This document shows, piece after piece, positions 42,775 through 52,532 of a stretch of DNA of 64,000 nt. Position 1 is the first letter of the stretch. Every line of letters starts with the position of its first letter. Origin of the DNA: Cantharellus purpuraceus (taxonomy: Eukaryota; Basidiomycota; Agaricomycetes; Cantharellales; Hydnaceae); NCBI GenBank assembly GCA_025174535.1, contig JALBUN010000010.1:558001-622000 (forward strand), read 5' to 3'. Position numbers and translations under genes: made by a program. The notes beneath the pieces are model-generated. The model was not told the origin of the DNA, did no database searches, and saw nothing but the letters and a program-made list of their open reading frames with translations.

Positions 42775-43803
42775 ATGGCTAACTACCCTGATGTGTCTGT
42801 CATTGACTTCGTGATTCATAAAGAAAACGATACATATATACAAGGTGGAGTTCCTGTACCTAACTACGGACTCCAATTCACTTCCAACTTCGACTTCTAC
42901 CAACCCAATCGTTTTGACTTCATCTATCTTGAAGCACCGGCAAGTGAGTATGCCATACTACGCAATGACCTTGCCAGCAGCTTCTGGGAGACGTTGAAGA
43001 TGAAAACTCGATACATTCTCGCAGCTGCTCACGGATGGGACGGCGAGTCAGCCCTTGAACCTCTCCCTTCTGAGATTCCTCTTGGAAAGCTCCAGGAGAT
43101 AGATATGATTCCCCCTCCTTTTCCAGCTCGTAACCAACTCTCATTCAACTTCTTCCTCCTCCCAGAGAAACCCTCTGTCATACGTGAATGGATCCGTGCT
43201 TGGCAGAATCAGTCTCGCCAGCTCTCTGCATGGATCTGCAAATCCAAAATCAATAGTGCACGCCTCCCAGGCTGCTCCTGGAGGTGGCCAACTTCACCAC
43301 TCTACTCCCATCCTTTGGATGACGTGTCAGAATTTGATGACGGAATCTCCCAAGCCACTGAGGTGAACTCCACTATATCCGAGTCCTCTCTCCCCTCTCT
43401 CCCAGTCATTCATGCTTTCAGAGCCCATGCTGAACCTGATGGTCTCAAAAGACCCCGCGGGTTGTCCCCTTTCGAGGCCAATCGTGATGGTGACGATGCC
43501 AACAAGAAACAACTTGTGTTGTGGCAACCTTCAGCAACCCAACTTCGAGAGATGTACCTTTCCCTTTCACGTGGATATGTTAGCTCGTACTCTGCTCCCA
43601 CATCTTCTATCACCACTCCTCCCAACTCACCAGCTCCTCCTCCCTATCACAAAAACTCAACTCACTCCTATGATCCTCGAGTTCCTAAACCTATATTGAC
43701 TCGTCGGACTCGACTCACGACTCGTGTGTTCAAAAATCCTTATGCCATGGGTAACTCTGGAGGATATGAGAGGACGGAAGTGAGGAAAGATGTGCGTGAC
43801 TAG
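42775..43803 (+). CDS. Extra 342-aa reading frame in the env position of the chromovirus
   Basis: An intact ATG-to-TAG frame starts 197 bp after the Gag-Pol stop and ends 32 bp before the 3' LTR. It starts MANYPDVSVIDFVIHKENDT and has a protein-like N-terminal part (NYGLQFTSNFDFYQPNRFDF, ETLKMKTRYILAAAHGWDGE), a Trp-containing middle (SVIREWIRAWQNQSRQLSAW) and a disordered Ser/Pro-rich C-terminal half with SPAPPPYHKN, then basic PILTRRTRLTTRV. There is no signal peptide, membrane helix or furin-type site, so it is not an envelope protein. No family is recognised. A PPxY motif in a retroelement protein recalls late-domain or WW-ligase recruitment, but that is inference. Frame preservation in a young element suggests it is used. 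Confidence 0.7.
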   Translation: MANYPDVSVIDFVIHKENDTYIQGGVPVPNYGLQFTSNFDFYQPNRFDFIYLEAPASEYAILRNDLASSFWETLKMKTRYILAAAHGWDGESALEPLPSEIPLGKLQEIDMIPPPFPARNQLSFNFFLLPEKPSVIREWIRAWQNQSRQLSAWICKSKINSARLPGCSWRWPTSPLYSHPLDDVSEFDDGISQATEVNSTISESSLPSLPVIHAFRAHAEPDGLKRPRGLSPFEANRDGDDANKKQLVLWQPSATQLREMYLSLSRGYVSSYSAPTSSITTPPNSPAPPPYHKNSTHSYDPRVPKPILTRRTRLTTRVFKNPYAMGNSGGYERTEVRKDVRD

Positions 43804-43835
43804 GTCAGGGAAAGAATATTTGAAGGGGGGATGAA

Positions 43836-45267
43836 TGTATGGGAACCACCTTTTCCCTATCAAATTCCATTTATGCAGCACCAATGTGCTATTCTTTGCT
43901 TTTCCATTCCTAAATATCCGCATATATTTGATGCTTGTACCTGGAATGGACTTATTCAAATATTCTCTATTTTTCCATATTTTTCTGGGAATATTCCATG
44001 CAGAACTCAGCTCAGAATCATTTATTTCTGCTGTGCTACAGTTGTGGACCCATAGGCGCCCACAAACCTTCGCGCAGCCGGCTCTCCCCTTTTGGACCAG
44101 GCATTTGGCCTCAATTCAAGCTCAGATGTCTCTGATCAATAAATATTCTGTAACTTAACAACCACAGCCTCTCAGGGCACTATTTTCCGTGGAGATCATC
44201 ACATGACATGTGGCTATCCATGGCTGTCCAAACCAGTGCAGAAAACAGGGTGGACACCCTTCTTTTTGCCTGATCAGTGCCTAGCTCAGGGATCAGATCA
44301 GCTGATGGGTGATCAAATCAGGTGATTGCCTTGGAATATTCTACCCCTTTCCATAACATTCTAGCTGTTTCCTTCTATTATTAGATAGAACTTTCCAGAA
44401 CCATTATTCAGCTCCTGATCAGTGTTAGTGCTGTGATCAGATCCTGTGATTGGCTTGGAATATTCTACCCCTTTCTTCCACCTTCCACAACCTTCCAGTA
44501 GCTTCCATCTATTAATAGGTAGAATATTCCAGAAGCATTAGTCAGCCCCTGTAAATACAATATATAAGGAGGCCATTCTGCCTCTGAAAGAAGAACATAT
44601 CCATCATATTCTACCCATCTTCTGCACACCAGTGTGACTAGAGTGACATACAGTGTCATCCTCTATCTCAGTAACTGTTGATTACCAGTTCAAGGATCTT
44701 TTACAGTTGTGTAACTGTACTTGATTGCACTCGAAGTAGTGATATTCCTGCTTTGGGCGTGAGTGTAGTATCTGCCTCACGTGACTACGAATCTACAGGG
44801 TGAGATTGTCTGTCGATAGTCCTGCCATTAGTGCTCTTGTTTAAGTAACTAGTGTGTACTGCCTTTGCAGAGCATTAGAAGCTTGAACTCGTGTGAAGCA
44901 GTTGCTAGACTACTTCACACATCGCTGTTACCCGCTTCTGAGTGCCACTGGTTGGACGGTTGGATTCATCCACCTACTTCCTTTAGCCTCTAAGTGCATT
45001 CCCTCTTTTTGGAATATCTGGACCCCTAAGCGTCCGTGAACTCTAGACTCTGGAAGTCTTATTCATTTCTTGCTGCTAAGAAACGTATTACCTTTCTGCG
45101 TATAGTCTGCATTGACCAATACAAAGGATTGTAACCAAAGTACAAACGTTAAATCGTTTCTGGAGTTGTGCTGCAGCAGGGTTTGATATTCTTCTCAGCT
45201 GTTCATTCACGGAATTGTGGTGATTTAGAGTTTGCCCTAACACCATAATTTTGCGGGTTCCAAAACA
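43836..45267 (+). repeat. 3' LTR of the chromovirus
   Basis: TGTATGGGAACC to GGTTCCAAAACA, 1432 bp, virtually identical to the 5' LTR. It is preceded by the purine tract AAGGGGGGATGAA and followed by GTTGTTCCTGTGGAGTAAG, which is gypsy gag sequence also present at about 29422-29440. Confidence 0.95.
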
Positions 45268-46267
45268 GTTGTTCCTGTGGAGTAAGTTTACCATCTTTAC
45301 CTAGCTTGGTAGAGAGGTCAGGGGTCTGCTTTGGAGTTCCAGAGGTAGAGGTTGTAGGGGGGTTGGATCTGGGGTTACTGGATTTACTGGAGTTGGACTG
45401 CTTCTTGTTGTCGCTGCCCTGGGTGTTGGAGGAAGAAGTGGACTTGCCCCTGTTGTGGGACTTGTCCTGATTCTTGCCTGAGGAGGTCTCTCGAGCTACC
45501 TTGGAGCATCATTCCCAGTACCGAGCATCAATGGACTGTACCAAAGTCCTGAGTTTGGATAGGGTGATGGGTTTGCCTACTCTGGCAACTTCATCCTTGA
45601 TTCAGGATGGAAGGCCATTGTATAACTGGCATCGGAGTGCAGTGTTCCCCCATTGGACACAAGCAGCTAGTCGATTGAACTCAACTAGATACTTAGTGAT
45701 CCTCTGGTTATCACACATTTGGAGATTCTCAAGTTCAGCCTCAGCTTCAGCCTCCAGGTCATGAGGTCCAAAATTGGTCTTCAATTCAGACATGAACTCA
45801 GAGTAGTTGTCTAGCCAAGAGGCTTCAGAATCGGAGGTCAGGGTGGGTTCAAACCAATCAAGTGCAGTTCCTTTTAAATAAGATAGAGCATAAGTAACTT
45901 TAGCACTATCATTGGAGAATGCATCAGGACAGTTGCAGAAATTGAGGGTTTATTGTGTAAGGAAGGGCTGGAGTTTGCAGGAATCAGATCTGTCGAAGGT
46001 ATCTGGTTCTCGGACCTTGGTCCAAGCAGAGGACTTCTTCAGAGACGATATGGAGTTAGCCAACATGCTGAGGGCTTCTGCAAGGTTAGAGATTGGGATG
46101 AATGAGGGATTGGCTGGAGGAGTGCCTTCCTGGAGTTCAGCCTCAAGCTCCTGGTTGAATACTGGAGCTTCTCCAGGGACTTCCTCAATAGTGGTGGGTG
46201 GTACTCCCACTTGGATGGAGGTTTGGGTGCTTTGGAGAAGGCATGATGATCGAGGGTAGTAGTTCAT
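45268..46267 (-). mobile_element. Ty3/gypsy gag fragment, copy 2 (-)
   Basis: On the minus strand from 46267 the frame begins near the 5' LTR and encodes a retrotransposon Gag: WTKVREPDTFDRSDSCKLQP, later LKTNFGPHDLEAEAE, MCDNQRITKYLVEFNRLAAC and VQWGNTALRCQLYNGLPS. Stops and frameshifts occur (for example after FLTQ near 45950). It is cut at 45268 by the chromovirus LTR. The same gag is present as copy 1 at 48412-49150. Confidence 0.8.
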
Positions 46268-46273
46268 ATATAC

Positions 46274-46895
46274 TGTTAAGGTGCTGGAATGCTTGGAAGT
46301 TCAAAAGGAGTAACTGGAGTTAGGCTGCTAGTAATAGAGAGGAGTGGGACTTTACTGTTCCAGTTCAACCAGAGACAGAGTGGGAGCAAATACTATTGAG
46401 TCAGATCGAGTGGACTTGGCTTCAACTTGTGTGTTGCGCCCCCTCAGATTGTCGGTCCAATATTTCAGAGTTCGGAGTACAGAGTTGGATCAGGGATCTG
46501 GAGTTCAACTTGTCAAGAAGGTACTTGTCAAGAAGCTAGTAACCAAGAAGTTGATGGGGCAAATCTTAGTCAATATACGAACTACTGTAATAGACAGAAA
46601 GTAGCCCATATAAGTATGTGGAGAATTGAATGCTAAAACTAAAATGAAAAACAATAAGATGGATATGCAGTACAACATGGAAAGGAGTTCAGAGTTTGGA
46701 CCCAAGTCCGAACTATACTAAGCAATATAAAAGAAGGGGTTTGTTGTACCCCATAAGAAGAAACTACTTATGGAGAACAATAAGAAAAGGAGTCCAGAGT
46801 TGATGAAGGTGGAGTTGACAGAGGTGAAGTAGGGAGATGGAGATAGAGTTGGAGATGAAGTCTGGAGATCGGACTTGGTGTTACAGGATGTAACA
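46274..46895 (-). repeat. 5' LTR of gypsy copy 2
   Basis: Begins TGTTAAGGTGCTGG and ends TGTTACAGGATGTAACA. It abuts the gag fragment on the left and hairpin-unit sequence (GCTGGCTACATGC) on the right, so gypsy copy 2 inserted into the hairpin unit. Same family as the solo LTR at 27677-28275. The palindromic end (TGTTACA, three bases, TGTAACA) makes the orientation clear only from the neighbouring gag. Confidence 0.85.
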
Positions 46896-47441
46896 GCTGG
46901 CTACATGCTGCTGTTCATCATTTATGATGTCCTGTGTGCTGCCAGCACAACTCACTCTACTGAAAGTCATCATTATGATGACTCCTTTCTTTCTTCTATC
47001 TTTGTAGGCTAACTAAGTTAGTCTACTAGTTGCTCACTTATATGAGCAACTGGGGGGGTTGGTATACTTCTGTACACCAGCAACAGCCAGTTTTCTAGTA
47101 TTGACTAGAAAACTTCAATAATGAGGAAGAATCAGTTGATTCTTCCTTTGAAAGGTCAAAAAAGTGTTAATGGGTGTCTTAGTTCACACTGTTGAACAGA
47201 ACTCAACCAAGTGTATTGGTTGGGCGATGTGCTGTACAGTGTGGTAGTTACTAAGTTCTGTCTACTATATGTGGACCCACATGCGTACTTGGGTCCACTG
47301 GGTTACATAATAACTATACATATGCACCCATAGGGTGCATATATCTATCAAGAAGACAGCATTCCTTAATGGAATGCTGCATACATTAATTATAACTATC
47401 TAGCTATATACTACAGTAAGTAAGTACCTTGGGTACTTACA
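46896..47441 (+). repeat. Right end of the hairpin unit with its terminal repeat (47164-47441)
   Basis: 46896-47163 is an inverted copy of 29765-30015, with the same hairpins in reverse order (GTCATCAT/ATGATGAC 46966-46982, AGTTGCTCA/TGAGCAACT, GTTTTCTAGT/ACTAGAAAAC). 47164-47441 is a 278-bp terminal repeat, TGTTAATGGG to GGGTACTTACA. It contains hairpins of its own: CAACCAA/TTGGTTG, TGGACCC/GGGTCCA, TATGCACCC/GGGTGCATA, GCATTCC/GGAATGC and AAGTACC/GGTACTT. It ends at the TSD CATCT. Confidence 0.85.
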
Positions 47442-49163
47442 CATCTTTACCAAGCTTGGTAGAGAGGTTGGGGGTCTGCTTCAGAGTTCCAGAGGTAGAG
47501 GTTGTAGGGGGGTTGGATCTGGGGTTACCGGATTTACCAGAGTTGGACTGCTTCTTGTTGTCACTGCCCTGGGTGTTGGATGTTATTGAATAATGTGAAT
47601 AATCATCTTGCTGGGGTGTAGTGACGAGTAGAAGTCGAATAGAAAATGGAGAAATGATGGGAACACAATGTATGCGCAGTCGTGTGAGAGACAAGCTTGA
47701 ATAGTATCTTGGTGTGAAGTTTGGAGTGATTTGGATAAGTCCTTGTCTGGATACAAGCTAATTAAGCAGGTAGCAGGAGTAGGTGATTCAATTTGAAGTA
47801 AATGCTTAATAAAAACGTAGCCAGTGATTGAATGGCTTCATAATTCGAGATTCGAGTGAGACATGCAATATTCTAATAGAATATGCAAAATCTAATAGAA
47901 ATACATGTTCGTTCTGGAGTTATTCCAGATACGAATAGATTCAGATACACAAACAGAATAGGTGAGAGATAATTACTCTATCTTTTAAAGTGCATTACAG
48001 ATGTGATTTATATATGATACTAAGTCCTATGAATGAATGAAGTCATTCGTGAATGTCCTGAGTCAATGATGGGATGGATGATGAGATGATGATGGGGGGG
48101 AGTGTCCATGATGATGAAATGATGAAAATAAAAGTGAAATAATGTCCAGGAAGTTCTGGGACTCACAGGGGCTTCTCCTGTTCCCTATTCCATTCCTTGA
48201 ACCGTCATCCTTTACCCCCTTTGCCCCTTCAAACCTCCTGAGCCTCCTATATGCTCCTGTTCCTCCCCTGTCCCCTCTAATTCCCCTCTCCTCTCCATTC
48301 TCCCCAGAAGTCCGGCAGCTAGATGTCCAGCAGCTGGAACAACATTGGAGGATGACATGGACTTGCCCTTGTCATTGGACTTGTCCTGGTCTCATGAGCT
48401 ACCTTGGAGTGTCATTCCCAATACCAAGCATTGATGGACTGTACTAAAGTCCTGAGTTCAGATAGGGTGACGGGTTTGCCTACTCTGGCAACTTCATCCT
48501 TAATTTGGGATGGAAGGCCATTGTATAACTGGCATTGGAGTGCAGTGTTTCTCCATTGGACACGAACAGCTAGTCGATTGAACTCAACTAGATACTTAGT
48601 GATCCTCTGGTTATCATGCATTTGGAGGTTCTTGAGTTCAGCCTCCAGGTCATGAGGTCCAAAATTGGTCTTCAATTCAGACACGAACTCAGAGTAGTTG
48701 TCTAGCCAAGAGGCTTCAGAATCGGAGGTCAGGGTGGGTTCAAACCAATCAAGTGCAGTTCCTTTTAAATAAGATAGAGCATAAGTAACTTTAGCACTAT
48801 CATTGGAGAATGCATCAGGACAGTTGCAGAAATTGAGGGTGCATTGTGTAAGGAAGGGCTGGAGTTTGCAGAAATCAGATCTGTCGAAGGTATCTGGTTC
48901 TCGGACCTTGGTCCAAGCAGAGGACTTCTTCAGAGACGATATGGAGTTAGCCAACATACTGAGGGCTTCCGCAAGGTTAGGGACTGGGACGGATGAGGGA
49001 TTGGCTGGAGGAGTGCCTTCCTGGAGTTCAGCCTCAAGCTCCTGATCAGAGGCTGGAGCTTCTCCAGGGACTTCCTCAATGGTGGCAGGTGGTACTCCTG
49101 CTTGGATGGAGGTTTGGGTGCTTCAGGGGGGCATGATGATTAAGGGTATTAGTTTGTATATGA
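47442..49163 (-). mobile_element. Ty3/gypsy gag fragment, copy 1 (-), interrupted by a solo LTR
   Basis: The minus-strand frame 48957-48412 encodes the same Gag as copy 2 (WTKVREPDTFDRSDFCKLQP, YALSYLKGTALDWFEPTLTS, LQMHDNQRITKYLVEFNRLA). It continues past the solo LTR at 47581-48344 to 47442, the right edge of the hairpin unit. Its own downstream part (knuckle and protease) is at 28870-29450. The frame is broken in several places; RT and integrase are absent. Confidence 0.8.
47581..48344 (+). mobile_element. Solo LTR (TSD TTGGA)
   Basis: Begins TGTTATTGAATAATG and ends CAGCTGGAACAACA, flanked by TTGGA at 47576-47580 and 48345-48349. Removing it rejoins the gag sequence (GGGTGTTGGA followed by GGATGACATGGACTTG). 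Its 3' third (GCCTCCTATATGCTCCTGTTCC, GAAGTCCGG) is related to the solo LTR at 54159-55413, so both belong to one family. Orientation is assigned by that match only. Confidence 0.85.
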
Positions 49164-49761
49164 TGTTAAGGGCTGGGAACCTAGAGGTTCAATGGAGTGA
49201 CCAGAGTTCAGCTGCTAGTGAAGAAGGGGAGGGGACTTTACTGTTCCAGTTCAACTGGAGACAGAATGGGGCAATAACTATTGAGTCGAATTGAGTGGAC
49301 TTGGCTTCAACTTGTGTGTTGTGCCCCCTCGGATTGTCAGTCTAATATTTCAGAGTTCAGAGTACAGAGTTGGATTAGGGATCTGGAGTTCAACTTGTCA
49401 AGAAGGTACTTGGAAGTTGATGGGGCAAATCTTAGTTGATATACGAACTACTGTAATAGACAGAGAGTAGCCCATATAAGTATGTGGAGAATTGAATGAT
49501 GGAACTAAAAGCAATAAGACAATAAGATGAATATGGAGTATGGCACAGAAAGGAGTTCAGAGTTTGGACCCCAAGTCCAAACTATACTAAGCAATATAAA
49601 AGAAGAAGGTTTGTTGTAACCCATAAGAAGAAACTACTTATAAAGAGAACAATAATGGAGTTTGGGGTTGATGGAGGTGGAGTTGATGGAGAATGGAGAT
49701 GAAGGAGATGGAGATGGAGATGGAGATCCAGAGATTGGACTTGGTGTTACAGGATGTAACA
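49164..49761 (-). repeat. 5' LTR of gypsy copy 1
   Basis: TGTTAAGGGCTGGG to TGTTACAGGATGTAACA, about 598 bp, directly upstream (in minus orientation) of the copy 1 gag. It contains TACGAACTACTGTAATAGAC and AAGCAATATAAAAGAAG, the latter a possible promoter element. It abuts another gypsy fragment at 49762, into which the element presumably inserted. Confidence 0.85.
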
Positions 49762-50478
49762 AAACCTCAGTTTTCACCCCACATTTGAGCCGTGTTACTG
49801 AGCATTCTACCATCCCAGTGGCTGCCAACCTCACATCTCAACTTGAAATATTACACCAGGAACTGCATGCTGAGCTTGCACAAGCCAACAAAGTACAGGC
49901 CAAGTACTACAACATGCATGCTTCCCCTGCACCTGAGTTCCAACCTGGTGACTATGTCTGGCTGCTGCACTGCAATATCAAGACCATGTGCCCTTCTGAT
50001 AAACTCAACTATCAGAAGCTAGGGCCATTCACAGCCATCACATGCAAAGGTAAGGCTGCCTACCACCTTCACCTCCCTTGCACCCTATTGCACCTGCACC
50101 CTGTCTTCAACATCTCCCTGCTCAAACCTTATGGGTTTGCAGATGAGTTGGCACCAGCCCACATTGACTTAGACAACAACTCAACTCCTGAAGTCACATC
50201 AGTGCTTGACTCATACAAGATCGGACATCGTTACAAATACCTGGTCTTGAAAAGGGCTATCTACAACTGAGAATTCATGGGTCCCCCACTCTGACCTCCC
50301 ATCAACCCTTGATGAGACACTCAAGCATTTTCATTGTCATCATCCTACCCTACCCCATCCTCACCAAGTTGATGTCTCACAAGACCACTCACTTCCAGAT
50401 ACTATGCAGCCCTGCATATGCTCCTCCAGCCACTGCTGAGAATTCCCATTCCCCTACCATTCCTCCTCCCATCCCTTC
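49762..50478 (+). mobile_element. Ty3/gypsy integrase C-terminal fragment (+)
   Basis: The plus-strand frame to the stop at 50268-50270 encodes the end of a gypsy integrase: LEILHQELHAELAQANKVQA, KYYNMHASPAPEFQPGDYVW, LGPFTAITCKGKAAYHLHLP, HPVFNISLLKPYG, then a weak chromodomain-like tail (EVTSVLDSYKIGHRYKYLVL). Only this end survives; the 5' side is cut by the gypsy copy 1 LTR. The 208 bp after the stop, and 51911-52107 beyond the solo LTR, appear to be its 3' portion. Confidence 0.75.
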
Positions 50479-51910
50479 TGTTTTGGAACCCGCAAAATTA
50501 TGGTGTTAGGGCAAACTCTAAATCACCACAATTCCGTGAATGAACAGCTGAGAAGAATATCAAACCCTGCTGCAGCACAACTCCAGAAACGATTTAACGT
50601 TTGTACTTTGGTTACAATCCTTTGTATTGGTCAATGCAGACTATACGCAGAAAGGTAATACGTTTCTTAGCAGCAAGAAATGAATAAGACTTCCAGAGTC
50701 TAGAGTTCACGGACGCTTAGGGGTCCAGATATTCCAAAAAGAGAGAATGCACTTAGAGGCTAAAGGAAGTAGGTGGATGAATCCAACCGTCCAACCAGTG
50801 GCACTCAGAAGCGGGTAACAGCGATGTGTGAAGTAGTCTAGCAACTGCTTCACACGAGTTCAAGCTTCTAATGCTCTGCAAAGGCAGTACACACTAGTTA
50901 CTTAAACAAGAGCACTAATGGCAGGACTATCGACAGACAATCTCACCCTGTAGATTCGTAGTCACGTGAGGCAGATACTACACTCACGCCCAAAGCAGGA
51001 ATATCACTACCTTGAGTGCAATCAAGTACAGTTACACAACTGTAAAAGATCCTTGAACTGGTAATCAACAGTTACTGAGATAGAGGATGACACTGTATGT
51101 CACTCTAGTCACACTGGTGTGCAGAAGATGGGTAGAATATGATGGATATGTTCTTCTTTCAGAGGCAGAATGGCCTCCTTATATATTGTATTTACAGGGG
51201 CTGACTAATGCTTCTGGAATATTCTACCTATTAATAGATGGAAGCTACTGGAAGGTTGTGGAAGGTGGAAGAAAGGGGTAGAATATTCCAAGCCAATCAC
51301 AGGATCTGATCACAGCACTAACACTGATCAGGAGCTGAATAATGGTTCTGGAAAGTTCTATCTAATAATAGAAGGAAACAGCTAGAATGTTATGGAAAGG
51401 GGTAGAATATTCCAAGGCAATCACCTGATTTGATCACCCATCAGCTGATCTGATCCCTGAGCTAGGCACTGATCAGGCAAAAAGAAGGGTGTCCACCCTG
51501 TTTTCTGCACTGGTTTGGACAGCCATGGATAGCCACATGTCATGTGATGATCTCCACGGAAAATAGTGCCCTGAGAGGCTGTGGTTGTTAAGTTACAGAA
51601 TATTTATTGATCAGAGACATCTGAGCTTGAATTGAGGCCAAATGCCTGGTCCAAAAGGGGAGAGCCGGCTGCGCGAAGGTTTGTGGGCGCCTATGGGTCC
51701 ACAACTGTAGCACAGCAGAAATAAATGATTCTGAGCTGAGTTCTGCATGGAATATTCCCAGAAAAATATGGAAAAATAGAGAATATTTGAATAAGTCCAT
51801 TCCAGGTACAAGCATCAAATATATGCGGATATTTAGGAATGGAAAAGCAAAGAATAGCACATTGGTGCTGCATAAATGGAATTTGATAGGGAAAAGGTGG
51901 TTCCCATACA
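50479..51910 (-). mobile_element. Solo LTR of the chromovirus family (TSD CCTTC)
   Basis: Reverse-complement copy of the chromovirus LTR, 1432 bp, TGTTTTGGAACC to GGTTCCCATACA on the plus strand. It is flanked by CCTTC at 50474-50478 and 51911-51915. I see only a few substitutions compared with the full-length element (for example near 51010 and 50745), and it shares the extra A of the 3' LTR. It shows that this family has transposed recently more than once. Confidence 0.95.
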
Positions 51911-52107
51911 CCTTCACACCCTTCCCACTCCCACACTCCTTTCACCCCTACCCATGCACCTTCACCTCCCCAACCCCTTTGTACTGCCAGGTACACACCC
52001 CTAACCCAGACTACCCTCCACTCTGGTCACATTGCCCATCCACCTCCTCCCCACCTTGATCTGGAAATTTGCAGGACTCACAGAGCTCATCTTAGAGAAA
52101 GGGATGG

Positions 52108-52326
52108 TGTAATGGCCGCATCATAGTCATGTGCCAGTAGCTAGTTCCTACAAGCCACATGTCAATAGTCAATGTGTCAATAGTTGATGTGTCAATAGTC
52201 ATTTCGAGAAGCTTCAATCTGTACTTATAAACCAGGACTGCAAGTCCTGGCTTCCTTGTTCGATCAACACCAGTAATAGACATATACATTCATTCATCCA
52301 GTCTTACTAGCTCTCTGCTCTCTACA
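52108..52326 (+). repeat. Probable 3' LTR of the plus-strand gypsy fragment
   Basis: A 219-bp stretch starting TGTAATGGCCGCATC and ending CTCTCTACA, with CTTATAAACCAGG as a TATA-like element and the direct repeats ATGTCAATAGTC / TGTGTCAATAG. It follows gypsy-like sequence and is followed by copia sequence. No target-site duplication was found, so the assignment rests on the TG..CA ends and position. Confidence 0.5.
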
Positions 52327-52532
52327 TACCATGTTCAGTCCTTTACAAATCTCAGATGGATCTGGATTGAAATCAATGAAATGTGTGCATTCATGTGTCA
52401 CATGTGTAGTTGCCACCAAGTCTGCTAGCCAATCTGAAGCAGAAATAGTTGTATGATATGCTGATTCTACAGTGATGCAAGCAAAATCCAGATCCAAATT
52501 TGTAGTATCATTGGATTGATTTGCAGCCTTTT

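Larger units (their letters stand above)
33550..45267 (+). mobile_element. Near-intact Ty3/gypsy chromovirus (11.7 kb)
   Basis: Long terminal repeats of 1431 and 1432 bp (33550-34980 and 43836-45267) flank a gag-pol frame and an extra 3' frame. The LTRs begin TGTATGGGAACC and end GGTTCCAAAACA. I see only one difference between them by eye, a 1-nt indel at CATATATA (about 34270) compared with CAATATATA (about 44549), so the insertion is very young. Downstream of the 5' LTR is TTTGGTGGACGCTCTGGGAA, the likely primer-binding region. Upstream of the 3' LTR is a purine-rich tract GAAGGGGGGATGAA (43822-43835). The flanks do not form a target-site duplication (AAGTT on the left, GTTGT on the right) and belong to different older elements. 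Confidence 0.95.
29451..47441. mobile_element. 18-kb hairpin-saturated mobile unit of unknown class (TSD CATCT), carrying nested elements
   Basis: The outer limits are set by the 5-bp repeat CATCT (29446-29450 and 47442-47446) and by the interruption of one gypsy gag-protease fragment. The unit begins TGTTAATGGGTGTCTTAG and ends GTACCTTGGGTACTTACA. TG..CA ends and a 5-bp TSD are what retroviral-type integrases leave. About 11.7 kb of the span is a later chromovirus (33550-45267) and about 1.6 kb is a gypsy fragment (45268-46895). The unit's own sequence (29451-33549 and 46896-47441) is packed with short perfect inverted repeats. No reverse transcriptase, integrase or transposase is visible in the remaining DNA, so it is either non-autonomous or of an unknown type. 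Confidence 0.65.

Noticed and set aside
42775..43803. Envelope gene of a retrovirus-like element
   Set aside because: No signal peptide, transmembrane helix or cleavage site is present, and the C-terminal half is disordered and basic.
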